Below, one piece after another: positions 1 to 15,000 of a DNA stretch of 64,000 bases. The stretch covers positions 16,182,001-16,246,000 of the forward strand of contig QCXZ01000137.1 of assembly GCA_025024175.1 (NCBI GenBank), in the 5' to 3' direction. The notes under the pieces are model-generated. The model was given only the letters and a program-made list of their open reading frames with translations, was not told the DNA's origin and ran no database searches. Position numbers and translations under genes: made by a program. The number at the start of each line of letters is the position of its first letter. Positions within the stretch are counted from its first letter, which is position 1. Origin of the DNA: Rhyzopertha dominica (taxonomy: Eukaryota; Arthropoda; Insecta; Coleoptera; Bostrichidae).

Positions 1-91
1 TATTTGTTGTACCGTTTGCCCATTCAACACGAATCCATCCATCGTCTCCTAATTCACTAATAACACGCCCTTCACTAGGAGGTGGTCCATC
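1..91 (-). CDS. HERC2: HERC2 exon 21, MIB/HERC2 domain (cut by window edge)
   Basis: After the acceptor TTTCTTTAG the frame reads [18 protein letters not shown], then [12 protein letters not shown], the core of the MIB/HERC2 domain. It joins exon 20 in phase 0 (GDQ|DGPPP). The exon continues beyond base 1. Confidence 0.92.
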
Positions 92-3000
92 CTAAAGAAA
101 ATCGTTACGTTTTTTAAACATAAGCGTATGGAGTTTTGCAGCTTTACCTCCATAAATGTGGATAAGAAGCAGAAAACTATAATTCCATTTGTTTCAACAA
201 TCGTTTTTTGTGATAATATACAATGAGAATTTTTTTCTTGTATATTACTTTTGAACAAATTATGTTCACATTACGTATATTTAGGGAATATAATAAGAAT
301 TGTGGTCAAATGGACAATGATGTACACAGTTCCTACCCAAAAGCTATCCTTGTTAGGGAATTAAGACATTAAATGTGAATAATTTTTTTCTGTTCTTAAC
401 AATAAAATGATACCAATAAAATGATACCAATATTGGTTTCTAGGCGTAACACACATTGCTTGATATTTTTACAGAAAATACTAAATGGTTCAGTAAATAG
501 TCATATATTACTAAAAGAAATATTTATAATTTGTCCTAGATGTAGCTCTCGCTCTCAAAATACATTTTATTATTGTACACCTAGCACTTACCATCACCTT
601 AACTCTCCTCTGTTGTATAGTTTTCGTCTGTACAATGAGATTAATTTAAGATTCGATATTTTCTACAGCAATTTCAGCGGAAATAGTGTTAAGAAGTGTT
701 AAGAAGAAGTTATCTGTAGTGTTATCTTTTTTTTTGTATTAGAACATTGATTTCCATCTTCTTTTTGTAGAATTGTCCACTATGGACCTTTGGGTCCGTT
801 GGAATAAAGATTTATTTATTTATTTATTTATTTAAAAAAAAAACAGTGTATGAAAATATTTCATGAATATTCTGGCTCGTGATAGTTTTTTTCCTGATAA
901 TACAGCAAACACTACATATTGTTCTTGTTAAACAAGCCCAGCCAAGTTTAATCCACACTATTTATTAACAGGTAAAGTGCTTTCGGCTAATAAGCCACCG
1001 TCAGCACCAAATTACACGAGAGGAAAATATTATGACTTCAGTTATATCACAAGAGAGAATAAATTGAAAATAATTCGACAGAACTTCGAGAACTGTTGCC
1101 TGGCAATAGCCACGAGTGGCATAGGCTCAAGTGGGTACTGCCAAATGGCAATAATTCGAGAATAAAAGTTCTGGAGAATTATTTTTGCTAATTTATTCTC
1201 ACTCTTGTGTGGTATTCAATAGATTATTTTTTGACGTAACAAGCAGAAACACTGTTTCAATATTATTCATCAAGTGAAGACTTATTAAATCCTGCTCCAT
1301 TAATTTTTAGTAGTAGACGTCAAGCCAACAAAATTTGTTGGCATTGAAAACCTACCTTAAATTATTCCAGTGAGAATTTGCTCTTGTGAAAATTCCCACT
1401 ATAATAGTGTTTTGATTTGTTGAAAATGACATAATTGACAGAAATTGAATTTTTTGATTGGCTTTTAGAAAAGTCAAAAAATAATCAAAATAATAAAATG
1501 AATCTAAAAATTTAAACAAGCAATCTTTTTGGTTTTGTAATATTAACCATACATATTTCATAAATGAAATTTTCATTTTCGAATAGCAGTTTCTCTGGTA
1601 ATGCTGAAATGTGTTATTTTCCTGAACACGTGATTGTTCAATAAAGTATTTTTAAAAACGTAAAATTAAAAAAAGTATGTGCAGGGTGGTTACAAAAAGG
1701 TATCATTTAATTTTACTTACACTACTTTATTTCAAAAGTAATAGAGTAAAAATAGAAAAAAGATAATGTTAGATACATTTTATTATATCCTTTTAAGGTA
1801 TGGAGGTAAAGTTTGGACTAAAGTATGCACAGAACAATGTTTCTCAAGCTTTCTTTGCTTGACAGAGAAAATGGTGCAAATTAACTTGTAGGAAACCAAG
1901 ACTCACTACTGAGGGTGCAAAATTATTTACCAATTATATTTCGACTCAAGCAAAGTTATAAAAGTTTTTAACTAGGTCTTTCGATTCCTCATTAAAAACA
2001 TTACTGATGTATCGGTGTAAAATTTTCAGTAACCAATGCGGTGGTAAACATTATGTTACAAATGCAATCCTGTAAATTTTGCCACAAGAACTCAAAGAAA
2101 ACAATCCTACCTGATCACCCCACTTCCAGTCAGCACCTCTGACAACTCTGGTTCCCAATTTCATTAATGCTGCCAATTCTGGGCCTGTCAAAGTACTGGT
2201 TTTAGGTTTAAGATTCTCAACGACATCAGCATAAAGCACATAAAACTCGGAAGACTTCCTATATATGGTCTGATCACATCCCGTCTGCTTCAAAAGACCC
2301 AGTACCGAACTTATAACACCACTGTTCACCAGTGGGCTCAGTTCGACGGCTGTGTAATAATTCGAGGCTAAAATCCCCAAAATTGCCAAGAGCATTCGAG
2401 CCCTTGGTACGTCTCTTAGGAGAGTATAAGTGCCAATGTTCTGGTTGCCCTTCGGATTGGAAGGTTTCATCTTCATGTTACGATTCGGCAAATCCTTTAA
2501 TATGTAGCTGCGCAGGGTGCTCACACACCATTCAGTGACATTAAGTTGTGATAAAAGGATTTCTGTTTTGAGGTATGGTGTGACCAGCTGTATGTTGTCC
2601 AAACAATGGGATACAGCCTCATTAGTTTTTGTGGGGTTAACGAGAGCCAGAAAGCCATTTAGGAAGGAATATTTAACTGAGTTCAGAAGGTAATGTTCAT
2701 CCAACAGGTGTTTTATCATGTTGAGGCCTTCTTTGCGAATTTTACTTCTTTTTATCTGAAAACAATGATGTGTATTAAAATTTTTTGCATTTGTTAGACA
2801 AATTTAATGATACAGTAAAAATATGCTGAAGAAAAATTCAATATTTTCCTACTTCTTTAATCAAGTGGTACTGTATCGATACACTTACATAGGTATTGGA
2901 ACATTTTGGTATCGATACAAAAGTATCAGGAGTAAATGCATCGACATCCAAGAGTATCACTATGTATCGTCCAACATTATTAGGAATTTTTGTGTTTGTA

Positions 3001-6000
3001 GTTTTAAATACACTACTATCTTTAAAAAAAGGAAACAAAAGAACATTGAGAGGTAAGAATTTTGAAAATAACAAATGCAAATAATCAGAATTGTATGTAC
3101 ACAGGCAATGGGCTTTGATGCAGCCTGCTTCATTTAATGATGTCAAAAGAAAAAATATTTGTTAGGTTCTTCCATTTTTATTGTTGTAAATAAACAAAAG
3201 AATTCTGGTTTATATTTGTTATACTTTCATATAAAATTTATCATGGAGACATTTTACACATATTTAACGATAGCTAAATGCATTATAATTTATTGTAAAT
3301 GAATAACTTTCTTTGCAAATTTAATTAAGTAGTTAAAGAGCTTGTAAGACCATTATAAATATTACCTAATTTCAACAGAACTGATAAAGTCGCTTACAGA
3401 ATTAAAATATAATAGCCATATTTAAACTATACAGATAGGTACGCTGGAGTAATTTGATGCTTACCAAATACAAATACTTACAAATCAAATTTGTAAGCCA
3501 TATAAAATATTTTGGTACATAAACCTTCTAACTACCTTTTGTATCAAAAATTACCACAAACTGATGTGTTATTAATGGTATAAATGTAGTTATCCTTAAT
3601 GATCATACTTTATATCAAGCAAATATAATATTTTTGTCAAATGATACTTCTTAAACAAACTGTGTAACAAATAATACTAGTTTACTTACCTGAGAATACA
3701 TAGCTTTTCTCAGCATTTCAACATCACAAGAATTATCCTGTGTGACAAACTCCAAAATTGCATTCATCAAACTAAGATTCTCACTACTCAATCTCTTCAT
3801 CTGCTTTTCCGTCAACTTGTACAAAACATTACNCAAAGTAGCCTGATCTTCAAGCTTTTTCGTTTTTTCTTCTTCTGACTGTTCTTGGTGTATCTCGTTC
3901 TGTAGCTTTTCAGCATTCCACTTTTCCTCCAGTTCACTCTTAAGATCCATACAGTTCTTCGGAGTGCCACAATGCTTTGACGAATTGCATGTGAAACTGT
4001 CCGTCAAATTTCTGGCCTCTGCAACACCATTTTTAATTATATTGTTCACGTCATCTGCATCACTTTTGCTGTCATGCAATTTAGTGTCTGAAGAGCATCT
4101 CTTAATTGCCGCTTTGGCCAAGTCCTCATTAGATTTGTTCCTTTCAATGCTTTGTGATTGTATAGTAGCATTCACGATGTCTTCAGGCTTTTGAATGTCT
4201 GAGGTATGACTCCCACACTTCAATTCCTTTATGACTTTTTTAACTAAAGCCTTTACTCGAGGCTCTTTGTATAGAACATTCATTTTTTTAAAGGCCTCCG
4301 TCTCAGGACTTATAGCAGGTTTGACTTCATATAGCAAAAAGCGACATTTCTCAAGAACTGGTATGCATATTTCTTTGTAGCTGCGGTTCAATTCCTGACG
4401 TGACTTAATTAAATTCCACTTGGTCATATGGACGAGTTTTATCATCTCTGTTATTGATCTAGGTAGTTTGATGCTGGGTTGGACCAGATCTACAAGTAGT
4501 ATAAGATTAATTTACATGTAAACAGCATTCTCTATAAATTGAAATCGAATGCATAAAGGCATATATCTTAAATGTAATAGAAGATTAATTAAATTGTCTC
4601 CTACATATATTTAGTAAAAATAAAGTTTTTGTTAAAAAAAAACATAAATACAAAAAAATACTTTGGAATATTAAATAATAAATAAATTAAAATTGCATTT
4701 AACATAAATTCAGCTGTGTATATTCACTATTAAATATGGATTCCTATGCATGAAACGCTATGTTTCTGAGTAAAGGGTATACTAATAGAATAGCTGTATT
4801 ACTCCATTTTTAATGTATAGTACTATGGACTGCTCTTTTACAACAAATAAATATTATCATACCATTACATCAAGGAAAATATATAAGGGACTGTCAAAAA
4901 TGTAGTGACATTCATAGATGATTACACTTTATTTTATAAGGCAGGAGTTATGAAAAGTTAACAGTTTTTATGGGAGAAAAAAATTATTCAAGAAAGCCGA
5001 TATGATACAGTCTGCACTATCTAGTACAAACATACTGAACTGAANACCTGTGATGAGATTTTAACATATTTTTACTTTACACAGAATGTTGGTCACATAC
5101 TATATGTGGAATACAAATATAGTATAATTTTCCTAGATTTTAGTATGATTTGTTAGCAGATTGAAGCACAAATCTAAAAATGCTTCGATAGGTATTTGGT
5201 TACAGTACATGAAAAATTGTTCTCTTTGCATATCCGCAGAAGTCATTATTTTACTTTTAATTTTTCCCCTTGGGTATGCGAACACCAGAATGCAATTTAC
5301 CCCTTCAATTTAATAAGTAATGTCTTTAAGTACTTATACGAGTAAAAAGAAAAATGTTTTAACCTTAAGATGTACAAGCCATAACACCAGTGGAAAAAGT
5401 AAAATTACCTTTACCTAAACAATAGTGTTAAAACAATTAACTGAATACAATATTTCTTACTGCGAATGTTCAGCATTCCTCCATCCTCAACTTTTTGGTG
5501 GAAATATAGGCCACCTGTTTCGCCTGCTTTAAGCGATCTCATTATATAAGTTTACAAAAGCAATGTAAAAGTGCAAAATTTTTTGTAATGGAAATCTTTA
5601 GTATCAAACTTCTTTATTTATGAACATTTTTAACTAAATATGGAATTCCTAGGTAGTTTTATTGTACAGAAGAAAAACACATTTTCTTAAAAAAAAAGTT
5701 CGTTCTTTGTATATGTAAGACAATTAATAAATATTTTTTTTGTTTTTCTCATTTTTTTTGATACAGAATTTTCGTTTCACTCTGTAATCCTTACTGATAG
5801 TTTTATACAACAACACCACTGAATATTGCCTGGTAGTTATAATACATTGTAAGTATCGTAAAACAATAAAAAGGATTTTCTGCGAAAATTTATATTACAA
5901 AAATAGTTTCACTTTGCCTATTTTCACTATCATATACATAGAAAAAAGGTTATTGCATGTCTGTGTAAGCTTTTTTATATTTTAATGTAAAGAATACTCA

Positions 6001-9000
6001 CCCGACATTATGCCACAGAATTAGGAAACTTTTTGTATTTCAGAAAATAAAAAATACGAAATAGCCAGATATCTACATAGCAACATTTGAAGATACTAAT
6101 TGAGATAATACTATGGTTTAAGTACTGTACTATCCATAGAATGAAAAAATGAAAAAATATTAGAAGAGAACTACTGACAAAAATCTAATTTTTCAAAAAA
6201 TAATGCTTATGATGGATATATTTAAGATGTAACACCTTTATATCTTAATAAAAAAGAACACTATCGTAGCTGGTTACTAACTACTTACATGCATCTAAAA
6301 GTGGTATCATCACGTAGCCAAGTCCTAAATGTTTCAAAAGAACGGCAAACAGAACTCTACCGATCTCCTCTACGGGATGTTCAAATGAAAAATCGACACG
6401 TGTCAAAAAGTTGTTCTGCTTGCAGTGCTGCTCTACTACAGCCAAAAACGCAATAACATAAGAGTCCTGGCAAAGAAATGATTAATGAACACCTTTCATA
6501 CAAAAGCAGGTTATCGACAGGCTTACCGACAAACGACTTTCAGCCAAGGCATTTATGAACAAGTTTATTCGGTCGGTAGGTAATTGACATGTTTTTACTG
6601 TTTTTTGTGGAATGTTAACTTTGGGTTCAGTCGGGGTGTTACCAGCGGTTGAGTTTGTACTGCGAGCTTCACCTTTTTCCTCTTCATAGGGATTTGGGGG
6701 CTGAACAATCTGTAATAAAAAGCATTTGAAATGACTGGTTTTTAAATTATTTCAGATTTGACACTATATAGTTTTTTTTTATGATGGACAAATAGGGTCA
6801 ATTGTGTGCTTAACTATGTTCATGAAAGTTCAGCTAGTTTGAAACAATTTTTTCTTGTAATAGCTACATTCTTTTAATAAGTTTCCTTTTCTTAGTATAC
6901 TTGCAACTTGAAAGTGTTCTTTATTTAATATAGCAATGCACTGTGTTCTTCACTTTCGAATAGAAGTTAAAAAAATGATTTTGGATTCGTAATATAAATA
7001 AAATACGGAAATTGCTCTAAAAATTTCATATTTCATTTGAAGATTTATTTTGTACAAGATGATGCAACATTTTATGCATATTCCTAAATCCTGTGAGACA
7101 ATTACTGTCTGTATACACTTGGCCGTAGATAAGATATACATGTTAAAGCAATAAATTGCGACCACAAAAGGGTTTATTTTGTGGCATTTTAGGGAAGGTA
7201 GGTCAGTGTTAATTTTGTTTCAATGTTATATTTATGAAGTAGTATCTCTCACAGTTGGATGTTCATGTTTGAAAAAATGATTGAAAAAAAATTTGCATGT
7301 AACTTCCTTTTAAACTGTACTTACCTGTAGACCACCAAAAAGAAATGGAGCATTCAACCAAATTTTTGATGCAATCTCTGCCACCTGCAAGGGTAGACTG
7401 TTTCTCATGCGATGGGCGTGAAGCCCAAATAAATAAGCCAGATGTCGTTCAGTATCAAGTAGTGTGGAACAAACATAAACATAATCTGTAGGAAATTGCG
7501 GCAGTTCTACTTCAGGTTGGCAATAATAGCCGACAATGCATGTATCCATCATCTGCAGAGATGACAAGCTGTGAGGAACGCTGTTGAAAATATGACTAGC
7601 ATCCTTTCCTGCATACTTTTGCAACGATTCCAATAAGGACGTATTTTCACACCTGAAATGTGTTTGTGAAGCATCAAATTTAATTTCAATTACTATCATA
7701 ATTTTTTAGGAATTATTCGTAAATCAATGTCTTCTCCACTTTATTTTAAATATTAATTGGCATTGTCAGTGCCTTATACAATTATTATGAAAAAATACAA
7801 ACTATGGGGAAAGAGAAATTAATTTTGCTAGAAGTAAAAAAACAGCTATCTAGACTTTCAAGTTATCAGTGTAAGTTGCACAGTTTCAGGAAGTCACCAA
7901 CATTATGATTGAATATCGAACAAATTATTTAAAATGGCTGAGATTTTGAATTTCATTTAAAATTTAATACTTTAATCATTTAAAATTTTGTAAATCTCTA
8001 AAATTTCTAGAAAGTTTAATTTTGGTGATTTGTTGCAAAACCGTAAAATTTTTACATTATCCAAACTGGTAGATTATTTATTAAGCAATAAATGGTTTGC
8101 CAAGAAGGAATTTGTTATAACTACATCAGTGTTCTTATGATTGAAATTGTTTGAGGTGTTCCTTACCTGTAACCATCAAAGATCTCCCAGTTTGTCCCAC
8201 ATAAATTGCAGTACAATTATTTCAAGTAAATCTGTAAACACCAGAAAGATTTAAGGGTTGAATCTTATCTTAGTTGTGGACTAACTGGGATCCTAAACTA
8301 CCTACAGTTGAAAAAGAAAAATGAATGAAACTAGACCAATAAACCTAAGTGAATGCCAATTCTTTTCTTTTTGATTTGAAACAATAGTATGAAATGAAAA
8401 CTTAAATTTTGTTAAGTATTTAAGATATAAGATTTCTATTAAATAATTTGGAAAATTATTGATATAAGAAATTTGTAAAATAATGCCAAGTTCTGTTTCA
8501 AAAGCCATATAGAAAAGCTGTATTTAAAAAGTCTGTTAAATGAAGAATGAAAGACAGCCAATTTATGCTGGTAAGGAGAATTAATATTATCTGTAAAAAT
8601 TTCGAAAGTGAAGTGTGGTTGGATATGATTCGCTATGTTTAACAAACGCACGAAAGAGTTGTTGTTGTTTATTTTTTTCATGATTGTAATTTATAGAAGG
8701 ATGCAATTAATTAACAAAAGAAATAAAATTAATGTGATTGTGTATTTTCCTTTAAAAAGGCACAAAATATCATCTACGTAATGCAACCAAAAATGTACAN
8801 TAGACAAAAAGCAGGTATCATTAGATAAATCTTTCTCAAGCTTGTTCATAAACATTTCTGCCAAAAGAGGGCTAAGGGAAGAACCCATAGCTAATCCGGA
8901 ATTTTGATTATTAACAGAAAATTAATTTCGATTTAAGACAAATTCAGTTAACAAAATGAAGTTGTTTTTATGAAGTAGGTATAGCTAAATAAGAATTTTG

Positions 9001-12000
9001 AAAAAGTAGATCAATCGTTAGGAGGAATAAAAGAAAATAATTTGTTCACAACAAAAGAAACGAGAAAAGATTCCTTAGGAACATTAAAACTATTGATTTT
9101 GTCAGTAAAATCCAAACTCTTTTTAATAGCAAAAGAATGATCAAAATTTAAAACCTCACGGAAAACTAACTTTAACCACTTTGCTAATTTGTGACAAGGA
9201 GAATTTATAATATGAAACGACTGGTCTAATAGGACAACGTTCTTTATGTATCTTAGGAAGACAACAAAGATAAAATTCCACCCTTGAATCTTTCTGGTGT
9301 ATATATATTTACTTGCAATGATTGTACGGCAATTAATGTGGGACAAACTGGGAGATCTTTGATGGTTAGAGCTATGGAACACCTCAAACAATTTCAAAAA
9401 TATAAGAAAATTGATGTAGTTAAGACAAATTCCTCCTCGGCCAACCATTTATTGCTTAATAAGCACTCTACCAGTTTGGATAATGTAAAAATTTTACAGT
9501 TTTACAACAAATCACCAAAATTAAACTTTTTTAGAAATTTTAGAGTTTACAAAATTATTTATGACCAAAGTGTTGCAGTTTTAATTGAAATTCAAAATTT
9601 AAACTCACCCATTTTAAATAATTTGCTTTATACTCAATCATAATGTTGGTGACTTCCTGCAACTGCGCAACCTACACTCACAACCTTAAAGTTTAGATAG
9701 TTGTTTTCATTTTTTGCCTTCTATCTAAATTAATTTTTCCCCATAGTTTGTATTTTTTCATAATAATTGTATAAGCCACTGACAATGGCCATTTAGGGCC
9801 GAAAGTGCTCTGTTTTATCATAATTTTTACCTGAAATCCTGAATATCATAAACCTTGTTATTAATTACAATCCAAAGGCCTCCATCCAAGTTATGATTTT
9901 CTAAATCTGCTTTCTTTATTAAAGGAAGGTCATCATGATTCTTTTGGGTGGGATAAGCAGAACGTGTAAGTAGAACACTGGGCCATGCAATATCGTCTGC
10001 GTCTGTTGGTTCTATGTTGGGGGCAAGCTTGTTCAATTTGTCTAGTGATCCTAGGATGCTGTCGAATACTCGCAACCAGTCCATGGACATTAAAAACAGT
10101 TCCACTTCTTGCTGGAGTAGTATTAGGCATACTACAAGCTCTGGCAGAAGTACTTCTGAAAGTTAAATAAACAACTGTTAAATGTGTTTAATTTGTTGTT
10201 TGTTTCTCTATTAATAAAAGAGTTCTTCCTGTTTCTGAAGTCTTCATATTATTTGATAACTTAAAAGGTTTGGCCAGAACACCTTGGATGATAACATAGT
10301 TTTGCAATGAGATATATAGCATAGTGGCTTTAGAAAGGAGAGTTGTTGTTGATCATGTCAATGTGACATGTGGTGTGAGAATGCATGCATGCTTGTGATG
10401 ATATTTTGAGCCCCCTAAGCGCTGCGTGCCCGGTCTATTGGCCGTGGTTCCTTCGACCTGTGTCTCGTAGACCGGGGGGCCTACCTGCGGGTCGATTGAC
10501 GTGATTGGGTGGAGAGGGACTGCCCTACGGGGACCCCCGATCCTGGTCACTGGGATACTAACTGTTGTAGTTGGGTGTCCAGGGGAGCCTTGACTCATTT
10601 CAGGTGGCACTAGCTAGTTGTCGAAGAACGAAGACTGATGATGTGATGTTATTTGGTAAAAGACGAACTTGATAAGGAATGATTTTTGTATGACTGGGAA
10701 TTTATGCCGCTAGGGGGAATAAAGTCCCCCGGTGAGTAGAACCTGCATTGTTTTTGACAGAGAGCAGTAAGTCTTTATTTTTCATGTTATCATCCTCTTT
10801 TGGAACCTGGCCACTTGTTATTTTAAGTTGAGAAAATACGTTGAGATGAACTGCTATGTGATGACCCACTAGATACAAGGTAACCAATTTTTACACAACT
10901 TGATTTAAGAATGGCTCATGAGTGGGTTAAAAAAATTATATTACATTTTATGTATTTTATTTCTAATAATATTATATTACTGATTTTCTAAATCGTCTTT
11001 ATCAGACGTTCGCACTTATTTAGGACATGAAAGAAAGAGTACAAGTCATAACAGTTGAAATAGTGGTAATTCAAATAAAATTAAATTTTAGTTTTTAATT
11101 TGTATAAAAATATACATCAATATGTATATGTGTTGGATATTTCAGTATTAGCTACATTAATCATAAATTGATCTTGAATACCATAGAATACAAATAGTGC
11201 ATGCAATAACATTATATAACTTCTACTAAACTGCACAGATTAAGTTTATTACTTACAGTCAATGTTCCAGGTACTTATATAAAAGGTTTGTTTGTCAATC
11301 TACATTAATATTTGCTTAAATCTTAACTAAGAAAGTGAAACTAAACGAAATTAATCCAAAAATAAATAATACATATGATACAAACAATACAGAGTTGTAC
11401 ATAAATATTAAAAAAATAAAGCTCGAAAAAAGTGGATGTAATCCACCAAAACGTCGATGAAATAAATATAACTGTATTAAATATTGGAGAAATACCAGCA
11501 AAAAAAGAAAACATATATTAAAGTGATACTAATTGTGAATGTCTCTTTCCCACTTATATGCTAAGCCTAAATGTATGGCACAACTTGACAATAAATTGTT
11601 GATGAAAGTTGGTTCTTTCCTGATTTGGGCAGTACTGGTATGTATACCACTACCTTACCACTGTCAATTTAATCCGATTGAACATGTGTGGGCAATTGCC
11701 AAAAATTACTATGACTGAAACCTTGGACAAAATGGGTTTGGTGACAAAGCAGTGAAAGAAATGTGGAGGGAAGCTCTTTCAACAGTTAGCTTGAAGTTTG
11801 AAAAAAATTGTGTGTACCAGTGTGAACAGTTAATGGAATGTTGTTTTTGATCTCCACAAGAGCTAAAATCAGTTTATTATTAATGTAAGAGACAACACTG
11901 ATTCATCTGACATATCTGATAATGAATAAACAAATTTTTTTTCTAAAACAAAAATAAATAGTTCTATATAGTATTTTAATGAAAGGTCTTAATCATTTTG

Positions 12001-15000
12001 TTTGAGCGTCCTAGTTTTCCAGCCCTTAATCTTTTCCTTTGGTCCATAAGACTGAAAGTGTCTTTCTATACAACAGTTACACAGTGCTGCCAAAGACTTT
12101 CTTTTGGGTGCTAAATGAGTGAGAACAAATATATAGGTAAATATTTAGCTCAGTTTACATCTTAGACACAGTAATACATTTTCCTATAATTATTTAATAA
12201 TTTAGCATTTAGATTATAAATTTCAGCTATAATGGCTGTTCAAAAATTGCATAAAAATTAATAAGCCTATTTTAACACATTTTTATTAATTTGCTTTTTT
12301 GTCTGTTCTGGTTAATGCAAATTTTGCAATTCATTTTAAACATTAACTTTCTGGTAAGCTAGAGTTGAAACTTTAATTATAGCTCGGAACTGGATGATAA
12401 TGCAATATTAATTCACTTGGTCTGCTTTATATTTCTATTAGTCCTAATAATTTTTCTACTTTGAATATCCATAGATGAGAAATTAATAAACATGATGTTT
12501 GCTGCAGTAATAATCTCAGCAAGATGTTTAAAATCGATTGTAAAACTTTACACACAAGATTAAAGACGATAATATTTGTTTAAATAAAGAATAAATATTT
12601 ATTATATCACTTTTCCAAAATGCACCGAAAAGTATAAAATAATTTTTACTAGCTCAATACAAATTTATAACCCCATAAAGATNGTCCTGAAATTTTGTGA
12701 TTATGAATTTTTAATTGCTATGAAAATACTTGTAAGACTTAAATTTGGGACACATGAAATAGATAATTAATTTATGAATTGTATGCATACCAGTTTTACA
12801 TTTAAAATCTAACACAATAATAACACATTTAAAATTGCAAGATAATCATTTGTGTGTCTATTTTACATTTTTCTGAACAATAAGTAGGTAGTACTGCAAC
12901 TAGAGCATTAAGCCCTTAAACGGTACTTGAATTAGATTATCAAAATCTATTGAATCATATATGTCTTCTTTAAAAAATTAACTTAAAGTTCAATTCACTA
13001 AAAGGTAAACCACATTTAACTAATACATAGCCATTGTCGGTACCAAAATAAATAAGAAAAAATACGGGAGGGGGGAGGGGAGGGGACTTTTGTAACATTT
13101 TGACAATGTTAAAAATGTAGAGATAAGCAAACTTGATTTCAAACCAAAAAGCAATCTATTTGCCAGCAACACACACATAATATTAATTTAGATCAAATAA
13201 ATAATTTAGAACTGGACTATTGTAACTACAAAAATTATTAATTCTTCTAAAGAAAATAATTTTTAAAGTGAACTTCCACTTTATTTTTTACAATTGTAAA
13301 GCGCTTTCGGCTACATGTTAGCCATCGTCAGTACAAAAATTATTTATGAAAGGAAACTAACAGTTTGACAAAGTCAAAAATCAGAAATTTAGATCAAACA
13401 GAGAATTCAGAATAGGACAATTGAAATTACAAAAATCATTTAGAATAGCAAAATTTTGTTCGTTAATAAACTTATAAATCTCTAAAATTTCCAAATAATT
13501 TAATTTAGATGATTTACTACACAAATGTAATGAATTTAGATTGTCTAGCGTGGCAGTGTGTTTATTTACTAATAAATGGTTGGCTAACGAAGAATTTGTT
13601 GTTACAATATCTGTATTTTTATACTTTTCAAATTGTTTCAAATGTTCTTTACCTCTAGTTAAAAAGGATCTTCCGGTTTGTCTAATATAAACTGAATTGC
13701 AATTATTGCATGAAAAACTATAAACGCCTGAATTATTTAAAACTGAAATTTGGTCTTTATTACAGACAAAACGGGAAAGCACACTGCCTACGGTAGAAAA
13801 AGCAATATTTATTCCATTACAAGAAAATAATTTAGATAGGCTAACTGAGACTTGACCAGCAAACTTAAGAGGAAACCAAACCTGAACTTTTTCATCCAAA
13901 TAAGTGGTAAAGAAAGAAAATTATTTAGAATAGTCAAATTTTGTTCACTAATAATTGTATAAATTTCAAGAATTTCTAAATAATTTAATTTTGATGATTT
14001 ATTGCATAAATGTAACGAATTAAATTGTCCAGTGTGGAAGTGTATTTAATTAACGGTTTATAAATATTTCTGTCTATTTTTCTATGCTCACACAGAAATT
14101 ATATTATCTTCAGTTTTGTAAAACATATTTTGAATTAAAAGTGTCTATTCTCTTTTCTTATTTTGTAATGTCAACATGGAACACCATTATAGTTTTTTGT
14201 GCTTTAGTATTTTTTGTTTAGAATTTAGAAATAAACTGTATAAACTATCAAACAAGGTCACAATGTATGGTAAAATTAGCTATACTATTATTTATTGTTC
14301 TAATTAGTATTTCACTGTTAACATCATTTAAGTTCATTATGAAATTCTCAGATATTGGTAATAAATTAAGAAAACATTATAAAGAACTACTAAATAACAA
14401 AGCCAAAATAAAGTTTAAACAGTAGACTACTTCATGTAATTTTTGCTATCTTACGTAAAAACAGTTATTAGCAGTGCTATGTGTTACAGAGAAACAAAAA
14501 AAAATACTGAATATGCTTACTATATATCTTAACATTTAAATTCTCTAAAAATAGACAGAGTAGTCAATAAACCGCTTATGAAAAGAATGCAAGTTAAGAA
14601 TTCCATTGTTAAAAATATTATTTCTCGTAAAAAAATCTTACATTCCAATTTACATTATATTAGGTGATAAGCACCTCCCCTCTCTATTATAATATTCATA
14701 GTACACACTAGCAAACTGATCAGACAGGGATCTTACTGTACTCCAATATTTAAAGGACAGCCAGATAATGAAATTTTTAATCCTTTTTGTAACTATCGTT
14801 CTCGTAGCTGAGGTACGAATTAGTTAATGTGTTTTTTTATTTTAACATAATTTTAATTGTGCAGGTAATGTGTGCAGTACCTCTTCCTCAACAAAGGCAA
14901 TGCGGTAAGCGATGCAAATGTTATTAAATAAAATACTAATACATTGTAATTTTACAGTTGGCCCATATTGTCCACGTGGAATTATTCAACAAATAACGGA

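Noticed and set aside
1352..1576. 74-codon minus-strand frame near a hammerhead-like motif
   Set aside because: I could not align it with PLE motifs; AT-rich chance frame is more likely.
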